This document shows positions 56,423 to 64,000 of a DNA stretch of 64,000 nt, piece by piece; within the stretch, counting starts at the first letter, position 1; each line of letters begins with the position of its first letter. Origin of the DNA: Ilumatobacteraceae bacterium. GTDB taxonomy: Bacteria; Actinomycetota; Acidimicrobiia; Acidimicrobiales; Ilumatobacteraceae. The notes below the pieces were generated by a model, which had not been told where the DNA came from, did no database searches, and saw only the letters and a program-made list of their open reading frames with translations. The position numbers were made by a program, and so were the translations under genes. The stretch lies in the NCBI GenBank assembly GCA_024643255.1, contig JAHENF010000097.1, positions 109,375-173,374 on the forward strand, given 5' to 3'.

Positions 56423-57223
56423 CTACTCGGCGACGAAGTCGATCAGCCGCTCCACCGCCCCGATCAGCTCGGGGCGCAGGTCGGCGAACGTGTTGACCTT
56501 GTTGCGAAGGCGCGGCCAGAAGCCCTCGAAGGGCACCCCGAGCGCCGCACACATGCCCTCCTTCCACGGCATGTCTCCCTTGGGAACGTCCGGCCACTCG
56601 TCGAGGCCGAGCACCTTGGGCCGAACCCCGGCCCACACGTCGACGAACGGGTGCCCCGTGATCAGCACGTTCGGGTCGCGCACCGATTCGGCGATGCGCG
56701 TCTCCTTCGAGCCCGGCACGAGGTGATCCAGCAACACCCCGAGTCGCCGGTCCGCGCGGGGTACGAAAGCGGCCACCGCCGCGGCCAGGTCGTCGGCGCC
56801 GTGGAGCGGTTCGACGACGATGCCGAGCTCGCGGAGGTCGTCTCCCCAGACGTGTTCGAGCAACTCGGCATCGTGTTTGCCCTCGACCCAGATGCGGCTG
56901 GCGGCGGCGACGCGTGCGCGGCCGTCCCCGGCCACTGAACCCGACGCCGTGATGCGCTGCGTGGCAGCGGACGCGATGGCCGGGCGGACGAGGGTCACCG
57001 GCTTGCCCTCGATGAGGAACCCGCCGGGCTTCCACGTGAAGTGGCGCACGTAGTCGTTGCGATCCTGCAGGGTGACGCCCTCGGCGCTCCAGCGCACGAC
57101 GTCGCCACAGAAGTGACTGGCGCGGTCCTCGACGAGCAGGCCCATCTCGACCGCGACGTCGGGGTAGGTCGGCCCGCGCCGCTGCGACTCGAAGTCGTCG
57201 AGGATGTCGGTCGTGTAGGCCAC
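56423..57223 (-). CDS. DUF3097-family protein
   Basis: The 266-residue protein matches the actinobacterial DUF3097 family: [20 protein letters not shown] near residue 25, [40 protein letters not shown] near 113 (Toprim-like acidic motif), and [14 protein letters not shown] near 160. The function is unknown; the VEGKHDAEL and [10 protein letters not shown] blocks suggest a nucleic-acid or metal-dependent role. The GTG at 57223 is chosen by the family start and a nearby GGAGG. Confidence 0.8.
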   Translation of the reverse strand: MAYTTDILDDFESQRRGPTYPDVAVEMGLLVEDRASHFCGDVVRWSAEGVTLQDRNDYVRHFTWKPGGFLIEGKPVTLVRPAIASAATQRITASGSVAGDGRARVAAASRIWVEGKHDAELLEHVWGDDLRELGIVVEPLHGADDLAAAVAAFVPRADRRLGVLLDHLVPGSKETRIAESVRDPNVLITGHPFVDVWAGVRPKVLGLDEWPDVPKGDMPWKEGMCAALGVPFEGFWPRLRNKVNTFADLRPELIGAVERLIDFVAE

Positions 57224-57319
57224 GCCTCCAGTGAAGCAGTCGGGTCGGCTGCATGGCGGCATCTGTCGACGACGGGTCTGGCACATCGTCGACTGCGTCC
57301 GTTGTGCGAGCATGCTCCG

Positions 57320-58216
57320 ATGGAGAGCTTCACGGGAAAGGTCGCAGTCGTCACAGGCGGCGCGAGCGGAATGGGGCGAGAACTCGTCCGGCAACTGACC
57401 GCCGAGGGGTGCCACGTCGCGATGTGCGACCTCTCGGTCGAGGAGATGCTGGAGACCAAGCGGCTCGCGCTGGCCGACGCGCCCGAGGGCACGGTCGTGA
57501 CCACCCATGTCTGCGACGTGTCCGACGAGTCGTCCCAGCTCGCCTTCCGTGACGCCGTGGTCATCCAGCACCAGACCGACCACGTGAACCTGCTGTTCAA
57601 CAACGCCGGCATCGGCGGCGGCGGCTCGATGATCACCGACCCGCGCGAGGTCTGGGAGCGCACCTTCAACGTCTGCTGGGGCGGCGTCTACCTCGGTGTG
57701 CGCACGTTCCTCCCGCTCGTGATCGCCGCGGCCGACGGCCACGTCGTCAACACCTCCAGCGTCAACGGCTTCTGGGCGAGCATCGGCCCCGACCGTCCGC
57801 ACACGGCCTACTCGGCGGCCAAGTTCGCCGTGAAGGGATTCAGCGAGGCCCTGATCACCGATCTGCGTGTCAACGCGCCGCACGTCAAGGTGTCCGTGGT
57901 CATGCCTGGACACATCGGCACGTCGATCGTCGAGAACTCGATGCGTCACGGCGCACACGAACTCGACATGGAGACCGCCGAGATGGTGCAGTTGATGTCC
58001 GACATGTTCCGCGATCAGGCGCCGATGAGCGCCGCCGAGGCAGCAACCGAGATCCTCGACGGGGTGCGCAGCGGCCGGTGGCGCATCCTGGTCGGCGACG
58101 ACGCCCGCAAACTCGACGAAGCCGTCCGCGCCAACCCCGAGATCGCGTACGAGTCGCTGACGCTCGGCGATCTGACGTCCTCGCGGGAGGGCAGTCCGTT
58201 CAACCCGACGGGCTGA
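57320..58216 (+). CDS. Short-chain dehydrogenase/reductase
   Basis: The 298-residue protein has the classical SDR signatures: TGGASGMGRELV near residue 13, NNAGIGGGG near 94, Ser in NTSSVNG near 143 and YSAAKFAVKG near 160. It reduces or oxidises a carbonyl/alcohol with NAD(P). The substrate is unknown. GAGCAT lies six bases before the ATG, which fits the leaderless pattern with a weak first base. Confidence 0.88.
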   Translation: MESFTGKVAVVTGGASGMGRELVRQLTAEGCHVAMCDLSVEEMLETKRLALADAPEGTVVTTHVCDVSDESSQLAFRDAVVIQHQTDHVNLLFNNAGIGGGGSMITDPREVWERTFNVCWGGVYLGVRTFLPLVIAAADGHVVNTSSVNGFWASIGPDRPHTAYSAAKFAVKGFSEALITDLRVNAPHVKVSVVMPGHIGTSIVENSMRHGAHELDMETAEMVQLMSDMFRDQAPMSAAEAATEILDGVRSGRWRILVGDDARKLDEAVRANPEIAYESLTLGDLTSSREGSPFNPTG

Positions 58217-58263
58217 TCGCCGACGCTGCGGAACTTCTCCGGCGCTCGTGACGTCAGAGCTCC

Positions 58264-59232
58264 ATGGGGAGACACAACACAACAACAGCAGCACTCGCAC
58301 TGACCATGCTCGTCGGGCTGGGGGTCTCGGCATGCGGAAGCGACTCGTCGTCGTCGTCGGCGCCGCAGATCGCCACCGATGCACCGAGCGACGTCGCACG
58401 GGAGTCCACCTCGGCAGGCGGCGATTCGCTGGCGACGAGCGACGCCGCCGCCGCTCCGCTCGGTCAGATCGACACCTCGGGTCGGGCGCTCGCGACCACC
58501 GCCGGCGTCACCGTGGCCACGCCGGACATCCGACGCGCCGTCGACGACACGCTCGCCTCGATCGAACGGAACAACGCCAGCGTCTACACCGCCGACGTCA
58601 ACATCGGCAACCAGCTCGACGATGGCAGCATCGACGGGTCGGGCTACTTCGTGGTGAAGGTTCCGCCCGCCGATCTCGAACCGTTGATCAACGACCTCGG
58701 GGCGACGGTCGGCACGGTGAGCGGCCGCACGCAGGACACCGCCGACGTGACCGATCAGCTCGTCGATCTGGAGATCCGCATCGGAGTCGAGCGGGACGTC
58801 ATCGAACGCTTCCAGACGTTGCTGACGCAGGCGACCGCATTCCAGGACATCGTCGACATCGAACAGGTGATCAGCGAACGGACCATTGCGCTCGAGCAGC
58901 TGCTCGCCGCCCAACGGGCGCTCGACAACCGCGTCGACCTCTCGACGCTGACGATCCAGCTCCAGTACGAAGCACCCGCCGTCGATCCGACCACGTCGTC
59001 GGGCCACACGATCACCGACGCATGGCAGGCCGGATGGGACGTCTTCGTCGGCATGCTCTTCGCGATCGGGCTCGCCCTCGCGGTCGCCGCGCCGTTCATG
59101 TTCACCGCGGCACTCCTGATTGGTGTCATCTGGCTCGCGGGTCGGCGAATCGGCCGGCGTCGGGAGGCGCCCGCTCCTGCAACGGTCAGCGAGCGCGACG
59201 AGGAGCTCGCTGCGCCCAGCCCCGAGGGGTGA
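58264..59232 (+). CDS. DUF4349-family lipoprotein
   Basis: The 322-residue protein has a signal peptide and lipobox GVSACGSD, a coiled-coil region (about 185-230, LEQLLAAQRALDNRVD) typical of DUF4349, and one C-terminal span (about 255-285) with a cytoplasmic basic tail. It is thus anchored at both ends. Function unknown; DUF4349 proteins are often near sigma/anti-sigma genes, but none is here. Its last 47 bases overlap the convergent gene. Confidence 0.75.
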   Translation: MGRHNTTTAALALTMLVGLGVSACGSDSSSSSAPQIATDAPSDVARESTSAGGDSLATSDAAAAPLGQIDTSGRALATTAGVTVATPDIRRAVDDTLASIERNNASVYTADVNIGNQLDDGSIDGSGYFVVKVPPADLEPLINDLGATVGTVSGRTQDTADVTDQLVDLEIRIGVERDVIERFQTLLTQATAFQDIVDIEQVISERTIALEQLLAAQRALDNRVDLSTLTIQLQYEAPAVDPTTSSGHTITDAWQAGWDVFVGMLFAIGLALAVAAPFMFTAALLIGVIWLAGRRIGRRREAPAPATVSERDEELAAPSPEG

Positions 59233-59914
59233 GGACGAGATCGCTGACGCTGCCGTCGGGGAACGCGAACGGCGCTCGCACACCGGTGTGTGCCGTCACC
59301 GGCGCCAGCGTCAGCGGTCCGAAGCCGTGGTCGCGCGGGCCATCCGCGATCGTCGTCCATCGATGCCAGCGATGGGCCGGCGCCTCGGACAACACGACGC
59401 GAGGCTCGCCGAGAATCTCGATGACGCCGTGCACCACGCCGCCCTGTTCGTACCCGGTGTCGATCGCAGCTCGCTCGCCGACCGGCTCGAGGGCGGTCGC
59501 CGTCGTCGTCGCGTACCACTCGAGATCGAAGGCGATCGGGGTCGGATCACCGTAGGCCCGTCCGAGCGCCTCCTCAGGATCGTCGATCGCCGACGCGTAG
59601 GTCTCGTTGCCGATCGACCACTGTTGCATCGGCGCGTCGCAGTGGTGCTCGGCCCACAACGCCTCGCCCTTGACGATGAACGGATCGGCGCGCAGCGGCA
59701 CCTCGAAATCGGTGATGTGCAGGAGCTGGCGGTCCGCTCGGGCCAACGCAGCCCAGTACCACGCCGTGCGGCCGACGATGCGATGGCCCGAGATGATCCC
59801 GAGGCGGGCATCGGGAGTCCACGCGGCGAACACCCACTCCTCGATCGGGGCACTGGCGTGGCGACCGTCCGACCAGTGCCCGGGATCAGCGGGTTCGTCG
59901 TCGAAGGCGGGCAC
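59186..59914 (-). CDS. Hypothetical protein
   Basis: The 242-residue product has no signal or span. Features are a GHWSDGRHAS start, many Trp, and the C-terminal GVRAPFAFPDGSVSDLVLTPRGW, which recalls lipocalin-like or tyrosine-hydroxylase-region proteins, but I cannot place it. The GTG at 59914 has TAGTCT eight bases upstream. The gene ends 47 bases inside the DUF4349 gene on the other strand. Confidence 0.6.
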   Translation of the reverse strand: MPAFDDEPADPGHWSDGRHASAPIEEWVFAAWTPDARLGIISGHRIVGRTAWYWAALARADRQLLHITDFEVPLRADPFIVKGEALWAEHHCDAPMQQWSIGNETYASAIDDPEEALGRAYGDPTPIAFDLEWYATTTATALEPVGERAAIDTGYEQGGVVHGVIEILGEPRVVLSEAPAHRWHRWTTIADGPRDHGFGPLTLAPVTAHTGVRAPFAFPDGSVSDLVLTPRGWAQRAPRRAR

Positions 59915-59922
59915 GATCAGGC

Positions 59923-59928
59923 AGACTA
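59923..59928 (-). promoter_or_regulatory. TAGTCT -10 element of the hypothetical gene
   Basis: On the minus strand TAGTCT is followed by eight bases and GTG at 59914. Start codons of the two divergent genes are 20 bases apart, so promoters must overlap. Confidence 0.4.
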
Positions 59929-59934
59929 CGGAGC

Positions 59935-60327
59935 ATGATCCGCTATCTGAGCCTCGACTGGATCACCGCGTTGACCGACGAGGTCGCCGCGAGCGATCAC
60001 CTGCGTGAAATCGCGAAGTCGCACCGCATCGGCGTGACCCAGGTGGTCAGCAACGGGCCCGAGGGCGACGTCACCTATCACCTCACCGTCGGCGACGGCG
60101 AGGCGTCGTTCGGCGCCGGGCCCGCCGATCCCGAGGACGTGAAGATGGAGCAGGACTGGGCAACAGCGGTCGCTGTGGCCACCGGTGAGCTCAACGCCCA
60201 GGAGGCCTTCATCGGCGGACAGATCCGCCTGTTCGGCGACCAGCAGAAACTGCTCGCCTCCCAGCCGGTGTTCGGCGCGCTCGACGCGATCTTCTCGTCC
60301 GTGCGCGAGCGGACGTCGTACGACTGA
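59935..60327 (+). CDS. SCP2 sterol-carrier-like domain protein
   Basis: The 130-residue protein is one SCP2-like domain (VTYHLTVGDGEASFGAGPADPEDVKMEQD near residue 46, and AFIGGQIRLFGDQQKLLAS near 92). Such domains bind hydrophobic ligands, such as acyl-CoA or sterols, in an alpha/beta pocket. No enzyme partner is visible nearby. It is followed 25 bases later by the Fpg/Nei-type gene. Confidence 0.8.
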   Translation: MIRYLSLDWITALTDEVAASDHLREIAKSHRIGVTQVVSNGPEGDVTYHLTVGDGEASFGAGPADPEDVKMEQDWATAVAVATGELNAQEAFIGGQIRLFGDQQKLLASQPVFGALDAIFSSVRERTSYD

Positions 60328-60352
60328 AGGTTCGGAGAAACCACCCGTCGCC

Positions 60353-61219
60353 ATGCCCGAGATGCCCGAGATCGAGGCTCACGCCGAGCGCCTCACAGAG
60401 CGGTTCGCCGGGCGCGTGCTGAGCGGGTTCACGCCCTTCAACTTCACCGCCCTCAAGACCGCTGTCCCGCCGCCATCGGAGGCATTCGGACAGCCGATGA
60501 TCGACGTGGGTCGCCGCGGGAAGTACCTGCTGGTGCGTTTCGAGCCGGTCACGTTCGCCGTGCACCTGATGCAGGGCGGCCGACTGGTCCCCGACACGAA
60601 GCATTCCGCCAAGCCACGGGGCGGACAGGCGAGGTTGGTGTTCGAGCCGACCGAGCGCAGCGATGGTTCGATCGACGACAGTGCGCTGCTGCTGACCGAG
60701 CAGGGCAAGGAGCGACGCGCCGGCATCTGGTGCGTGCCGACGGCGGGCGCGCTGTCCTCACCCCCGCTCGACAAGCTCGGCCCCGAAGCGGCCACGATCA
60801 CCGACGACGAGTTGGCCGACCTCTTCGCGGCGAACTCGATGCGCGTGCACGGCTTCCTCCGGGACCAACGAATGGTCGCCGGGATCGGTCGACGGTTGGC
60901 AAACGAGATCTGCCATCGAGCGCGGATCTCCCCGTTCGCGAACACTCGCAAGCTCGGCACCGACGGCGCCACGACCGTCGCCGCGGCGATCCGGTCGTGT
61001 GTCGACGAGGGGCTCGCCTACGAGCGGACCCGCGACGACATGAGTGCCTCGAAGGATCGCCCGAGCGCGATGCACAGCCGGACCGGCGAGCCGTGTCCCG
61101 ACTGTGGCGACGCGGTACGCGCCGTCGAGTACTCGGGATACACCGTCAACTACTGCCCGACATGCCAGACCGGCGGCAAGGTGCTGGCCGACAACACGAC
61201 CAGCAAATTTCTCAAGTAG
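60353..61219 (+). CDS. Fpg/Nei-family DNA glycosylase
   Basis: The 288-residue protein begins MPEMPEIEAH; Pro2 and Glu3 are the catalytic residues after Met removal. GRRGKYLLVRF near residue 50 holds the lesion-handling Lys. A C-terminal zinc finger, CPDC and CPTC separated by about 16 residues, is complete. It excises oxidised bases and cuts the backbone. Whether it prefers 8-oxoG (Fpg) or oxidised pyrimidines (Nei) is not clear. ATG 60353 is needed to place Pro at position 2. Confidence 0.88.
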   Translation: MPEMPEIEAHAERLTERFAGRVLSGFTPFNFTALKTAVPPPSEAFGQPMIDVGRRGKYLLVRFEPVTFAVHLMQGGRLVPDTKHSAKPRGGQARLVFEPTERSDGSIDDSALLLTEQGKERRAGIWCVPTAGALSSPPLDKLGPEAATITDDELADLFAANSMRVHGFLRDQRMVAGIGRRLANEICHRARISPFANTRKLGTDGATTVAAAIRSCVDEGLAYERTRDDMSASKDRPSAMHSRTGEPCPDCGDAVRAVEYSGYTVNYCPTCQTGGKVLADNTTSKFLK

Positions 61220-61230
61220 CCCCGGCCGAA

Positions 61231-61236
61231 TACGCT
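61231..61236 (+). promoter_or_regulatory. TACGCT -10 element of the nucleoside phosphorylase gene
   Basis: TACGCT is followed by exactly six bases and ATG at 61243; no Shine-Dalgarno sequence is present. Confidence 0.5.
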
Positions 61237-61242
61237 CGCGGC

Positions 61243-61959
61243 ATGCCGATCCATCTGCGCGCCGAGCCCGGCGACTACGCCCCCAACGTCCTCTGCCCTG
61301 GTGACCCGCTGCGAGCCGAGTACATCGCCACCACGTTCTTCGATCCCGGTGCCCGACAGGTGAACTCCGAACGCGGGATGCTCGGGTTCACCGGCACATT
61401 CGATGGCAAGCCGATCAGCGTCCAGTCGACCGGGATGGGTTGCCCGAGCTCCGGCATCGTGTTCGAGGAGTTGATCATGCTCGGCGCCACCCGATTGGTC
61501 AGAGTGGGAACGTGCGGTGGTCTCGGCGCCGGCATGGCGATGGGCGATACGGTCGTCGCCGTCTCCGCGTCGAGCGACGATCAGACCCCGTTGCGATATG
61601 CCGGCATGGACGGCTACGCACCGACTGCGACGTTCACGCTGGTCGAGACCGCGGCCCGACTCAGCCGGGAGGGATCGACCGGTGCCGTGCACGTCGGGCC
61701 GGTCGTCACGTCCGGGCTCTTCTACGACCCCGATCCCACCACGTTCGCCCGCTGGAATCGGCTCGGCCACCTCGGCGTCGAGATGGAGGCGGCGATGATG
61801 TACACCGTGGCGGCCGTGAAGAACATCGAAGCCCTCGCCATCATGACCGTGAGCGATCTCCTCGGCGAATCGGGCGACACGGTACGGATCAGCGATGAGG
61901 ATCTGAAGGCCGGCGTCGATCGGATGATGCGCATTTCCTGCGCCGTGGCCGTGTCATGA
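61243..61959 (+). CDS. Purine nucleoside phosphorylase, DeoD type
   Basis: The 238-residue protein has the hexameric PNP core: CPGDPLRAEYIATTFF near residue 18, GMGCPSSGI near 65, RVGTCGGLG near 88, and GVEMEAAMMYTVAAV near 177 with Glu in the ribose site. It splits purine nucleosides with phosphate. The MTA or guanosine preference is not certain. It follows fpg/nei but has its own leaderless promoter. Confidence 0.88.
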   Translation: MPIHLRAEPGDYAPNVLCPGDPLRAEYIATTFFDPGARQVNSERGMLGFTGTFDGKPISVQSTGMGCPSSGIVFEELIMLGATRLVRVGTCGGLGAGMAMGDTVVAVSASSDDQTPLRYAGMDGYAPTATFTLVETAARLSREGSTGAVHVGPVVTSGLFYDPDPTTFARWNRLGHLGVEMEAAMMYTVAAVKNIEALAIMTVSDLLGESGDTVRISDEDLKAGVDRMMRISCAVAVS

Positions 61960-61967
61960 TCGGCTGA

Positions 61968-61983
61968 CTCAGCAACCGCTGAG
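61968..61983 (+). terminator. Short hairpin after the nucleoside phosphorylase gene
   Basis: CTCAGC (61968-61973) and GCTGAG (61978-61983) form a six-base stem with an AACC loop, eight bases after the stop. It lies upstream of the META-domain lipoprotein gene. Confidence 0.35.
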
Positions 61984-62018
61984 GGAACTTCTCCGAACTC
62001 AGGAGCGTCTGAACCCCC

Positions 62019-62795
62019 ATGATCCCCCGCACTGCACTCTCCTTGCTCGCCCTCGCTGCCCTCGCACTCGCCGCCTGCGGCAGCGATGGCGGCTCCAGCT
62101 CCGGTTCTGCCCCGACGAGCGACGATCTCGACGGGCAGGCCTTCACGTCCACCGAGGTGACGGGCTACGACCTCGTGGCCGACACCGAGATCGAGATCGG
62201 CTTCATGGCCGACACGGTCGGCGCCCGCGCCGGCTGCAACTCGATGTCCGGTGGCTACTCGATCACCGATGGCACACTCGAGATCGCGGCGATGGCCTCG
62301 ACGATGATGGCCTGCGACGACGGCCTCATGGCGCAGGACACCTGGCTGAGCGAGTTCCTCACCGCCGGCCCGGAGATCTCGCTCGACGGCGAGACGCTCA
62401 CGCTGACCGGTGCCGACGCGACCGTGACCCTCGCGGCCGTGCAGCCGACGGCGCTGGAAGGCACGACCTGGGTCGGCACGGGAACCGTCGCCAACGAGGC
62501 GATCACGTCCAGCCTCGTCGTGTCACAGGCGACGATGACGATCACCGATGGCCAGGCTCAGATCAACACCGGGTGCAACACCGGCTCCGCCAGCGTCGAG
62601 ATCACCGACACGACGATGACGTTCGGCCCGATGGCCTTGACCAAGAAGGCCTGCGAGGCCGACTTGAGCGAGCTCGAGGCCAGCGTGGTGCAGGTCCTCG
62701 ACGGCGAGGTCACCTACGAGATCAATGGCGACATGCTGTCGATCCGCAAGGCGGGCGCCGACGGCGAGATCGGCCTCGAATTCACCGCCCAGTAA
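62019..62795 (+). CDS. META-domain lipoprotein with two repeats
   Basis: The 258-residue protein has a signal peptide and lipobox ALAACGSD. Two META/HslJ-like repeats follow (about 38-140 and 145-258), each with a GCN motif (AGCNSMSGGYSI near residue 72 and NTGCNTGSASVEI near 185) and a later Cys for a disulfide (MMACDDG and KKACEAD). META domains occur in surface and heat-shock proteins of unclear role. The ATG has AGGAG upstream. Confidence 0.85.
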   Translation: MIPRTALSLLALAALALAACGSDGGSSSGSAPTSDDLDGQAFTSTEVTGYDLVADTEIEIGFMADTVGARAGCNSMSGGYSITDGTLEIAAMASTMMACDDGLMAQDTWLSEFLTAGPEISLDGETLTLTGADATVTLAAVQPTALEGTTWVGTGTVANEAITSSLVVSQATMTITDGQAQINTGCNTGSASVEITDTTMTFGPMALTKKACEADLSELEASVVQVLDGEVTYEINGDMLSIRKAGADGEIGLEFTAQ

Positions 62796-62829
62796 CCGCA
62801 ACGTTCCGACCACCGCGCTCCGACCACCT

Positions 62830-62886
62830 CGTCTCCCTCCGATGAGTTTCGGCGCGACCTGTGCGCGCTGAGACTCATCGCTGGAG
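62830..62886 (+). repeat. 57-base hairpin repeat, tandem copy 1
   Basis: This 57-base unit is identical to the next copy and carries a 17-base inverted repeat, CGATGAGTTTCGGCGCG with CGCGCTGAGACTCATCG. As plus-strand RNA every position pairs, counting two G-U pairs; as minus-strand RNA there are two mismatches. This suggests selection on the plus-strand transcript, downstream of the META lipoprotein. Confidence 0.75.
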
Positions 62887-62891
62887 ATGTT

Positions 62892-62948
62892 CGTCTCCCT
62901 CCGATGAGTTTCGGCGCGACCTGTGCGCGCTGAGACTCATCGCTGGAG
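62892..62948 (+). repeat. 57-base hairpin repeat, tandem copy 2
   Basis: Exact second copy at a period of 62 bases (spacer ATGTT). It overlaps the last codons and the stop of the AbiEi/DUF559-like gene on the minus strand, so the last residues of that gene are inside the repeat. Confidence 0.75.
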
Positions 62949-63863
62949 CGCACGAACCGCGATTCTGATCCGGCGGACGGTGATCGGGAGCCGGGCTCCG
63001 AGGTCAGCGGGGACGAGGCGCTCGACCGACCAGCCGACCGATCGGGCGGCGGCGTCCTTCCATTCGTCGCGGCGGCGGCCTTCGGACTCACGGTGCGTGG
63101 GGAAGATGTCGACCTCGATCGCCAGCAGGACACTCGGAACGGCGAGGTCGAACCGAGCGGGACCGTATCCGGGCAGCTCGACGCGGTACTGACGTTCCAG
63201 ACCGACGACCCCGGCGGCCGCGAGGGCATCACCGACCTCCGTTTCCGGATGCGACTCGGCTGCGCCGCCGGGAAGCCGTCGGTTCAGGGCCTCGAGGTAT
63301 GTCCGCACCCATGGACGGCGTGGCGTGAGCCAGTCGACGGCCACCCGACGCATCTCGTCGTCGGAGTGCCGTCCGTCGTGTATCACCTGTTCGATGATCG
63401 ACAACAGATCGTTCGGACCGACGGACCTTGCGAGGTCGAGTGCGGTTCGGGGCCGGCTCGTGACGACGATGCCATCCGGCCGCACGACCCGATCTGCGTC
63501 GTGGACCGCTGCCGTCCGATGTGGAGCAACCCACCGATTCGTCGTCGGGCGACCTCCCGGTGGCGCCAGCACGTGGATCCGATCGTCGCGTGGCAGGCGT
63601 CGCAGGCCCCAGAGGCGTCCGGCTGTCGGACCGCTGATCACCACCTCCGGGTGTGCCGCGCACACCGCGGCGCAGCGTGCGGCCTCGTCGAGCGGCACCG
63701 CGGGCATGCGATACACGCCGCGCAGCACCGATTCGAGGTTGCCGGCCTCCACCAGGCGGCGGACCGTGAACGGCGACAGGCCGAGCGCTGTCAGCACCCC
63801 GACCGAGGCGATGCCGTGGTGCGATTCGAGGTAGTCGAGCGACTCCGCGGTGAACACTCCCAT
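62937..63863 (-). CDS. AbiEi/DUF559-like protein (winged-helix plus PD-(D/E)XK fold)
   Basis: The 308-residue protein has an N-terminal AbiEi-like winged helix (about 1-80, with ESHHGIASVGVLTALGLSPF and RLVEAGNLESVLRGVYRMP), a central GRLWGLRRLP segment, and a C-terminal DUF559/Vsr-like nuclease fold (about 205-300) with RFDLAVPS and LAIEVDIF as the D...ExD core; the usual Lys is not clear. Such orphan proteins are annotated as type IV antitoxin-like but have no toxin here. The ATG has AAGGAG at the right distance. The gene end lies in the hairpin repeat. Confidence 0.7.
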   Translation of the reverse strand: MGVFTAESLDYLESHHGIASVGVLTALGLSPFTVRRLVEAGNLESVLRGVYRMPAVPLDEAARCAAVCAAHPEVVISGPTAGRLWGLRRLPRDDRIHVLAPPGGRPTTNRWVAPHRTAAVHDADRVVRPDGIVVTSRPRTALDLARSVGPNDLLSIIEQVIHDGRHSDDEMRRVAVDWLTPRRPWVRTYLEALNRRLPGGAAESHPETEVGDALAAAGVVGLERQYRVELPGYGPARFDLAVPSVLLAIEVDIFPTHRESEGRRRDEWKDAAARSVGWSVERLVPADLGARLPITVRRIRIAVRALQR

Positions 63864-63944
63864 TGCGACTCCTTCTTCGCGATGGCACGAGGGAGGAGTC
63901 GGTGCGTCCGACAGTACCGGCGCGAGGCCCCAATCACGCCTGCA

Positions 63945-63987
63945 ATGAGTTTCAGCGCGACCCGTGCGCGCCGAGACTCATCGCTGG
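63945..63987 (+). repeat. Hairpin repeat, diverged third copy
   Basis: This copy matches the core of the tandem units with three substitutions over about 43 bases. Stem arms are 63945-63959 and 63967-63981. It lies upstream of the AbiEi/DUF559-like gene, so the gene is flanked by copies of one palindromic element. The element runs close to the window edge and more copies may follow. Confidence 0.65.
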
Positions 63988-64000
63988 CGGGGTTGGACGT

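Overview
The window is a gene-dense, high-GC bacterial chromosome segment. It has two WhiB-like iron-sulfur regulators, a coproporphyrin-type heme gene set, the actinobacterial Pst-PhoU-SenX3-RegX3 phosphate system, a DUF3097 protein and a class E sortase. This points to an actinomycete. The mix of MreB, Lnt, SCP2 and MoxR/VWA proteins and the absence of mycolate or sporulation genes suggests a deep-branching class such as Acidimicrobiia, which is inference. I see no tRNA, rRNA, CRISPR array, transposase, integrase or prophage gene.

Layout. 1-8 kb: a cut lipoprotein, an ABC-F ATPase with an unusual upstream region, a DEAD-type helicase, a DtxR-family regulator and a HelD-like helicase. 8-14 kb: a translationally coupled run hemE-hemH-hemY-sortase-lnt, then dtd and an aldose epimerase. 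15-20 kb: a glycosyltransferase, methyltransferase, cyclase-fold protein, PlsC-like acyltransferase and MFS group. 20-32 kb: oxidoreductases, a thioesterase, a PQQ-type lipoprotein, two kinases (one RIO-like), Ppk2, MreB, MoaE, a zincin-like protein with a broken HExxH motif and an MFS carrier. 32-42 kb: a phosphate and polyphosphate island, pstS-pstC-pstA-pstB-phoU-senX3-regX3 with ppk1 just upstream. 42-50 kb: two whiB genes around tatA, a VWA protein and its MoxR-type ATPase, a class III cyclase, and GH1-like and GH2-like proteins. 50-56 kb: a sdhCAB operon divergent from a membrane pyrophosphatase. 56-64 kb: housekeeping genes, three lipoprotein or small-domain genes and an AbiEi/DUF559-like gene bordered by repeated hairpins.

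Functional thread. Phosphate uptake, its two-component control, Ppk1, Ppk2 and a K+-dependent-type membrane pyrophosphatase sit within about 31 kb. This suggests a cell with an active polyphosphate and pyrophosphate economy. A clear PHO box with an 11-base repeat period lies at the pstS promoter.

Regulatory grammar. Many genes lack a Shine-Dalgarno sequence and instead carry a TAnnnT hexamer 6-8 bases before the start codon, so much of this genome is probably transcribed as leaderless mRNA. Genes inside operons mostly start through ATGA, GTGA or TTGA overlaps. No mobile or defence island is evident. The most unusual points are the leaderless pattern, the PHO box, an Lnt with Ser at the nucleophile position, several enzymes with altered catalytic motifs, the ABC-F upstream structure and the tandem 57-base hairpin repeat.
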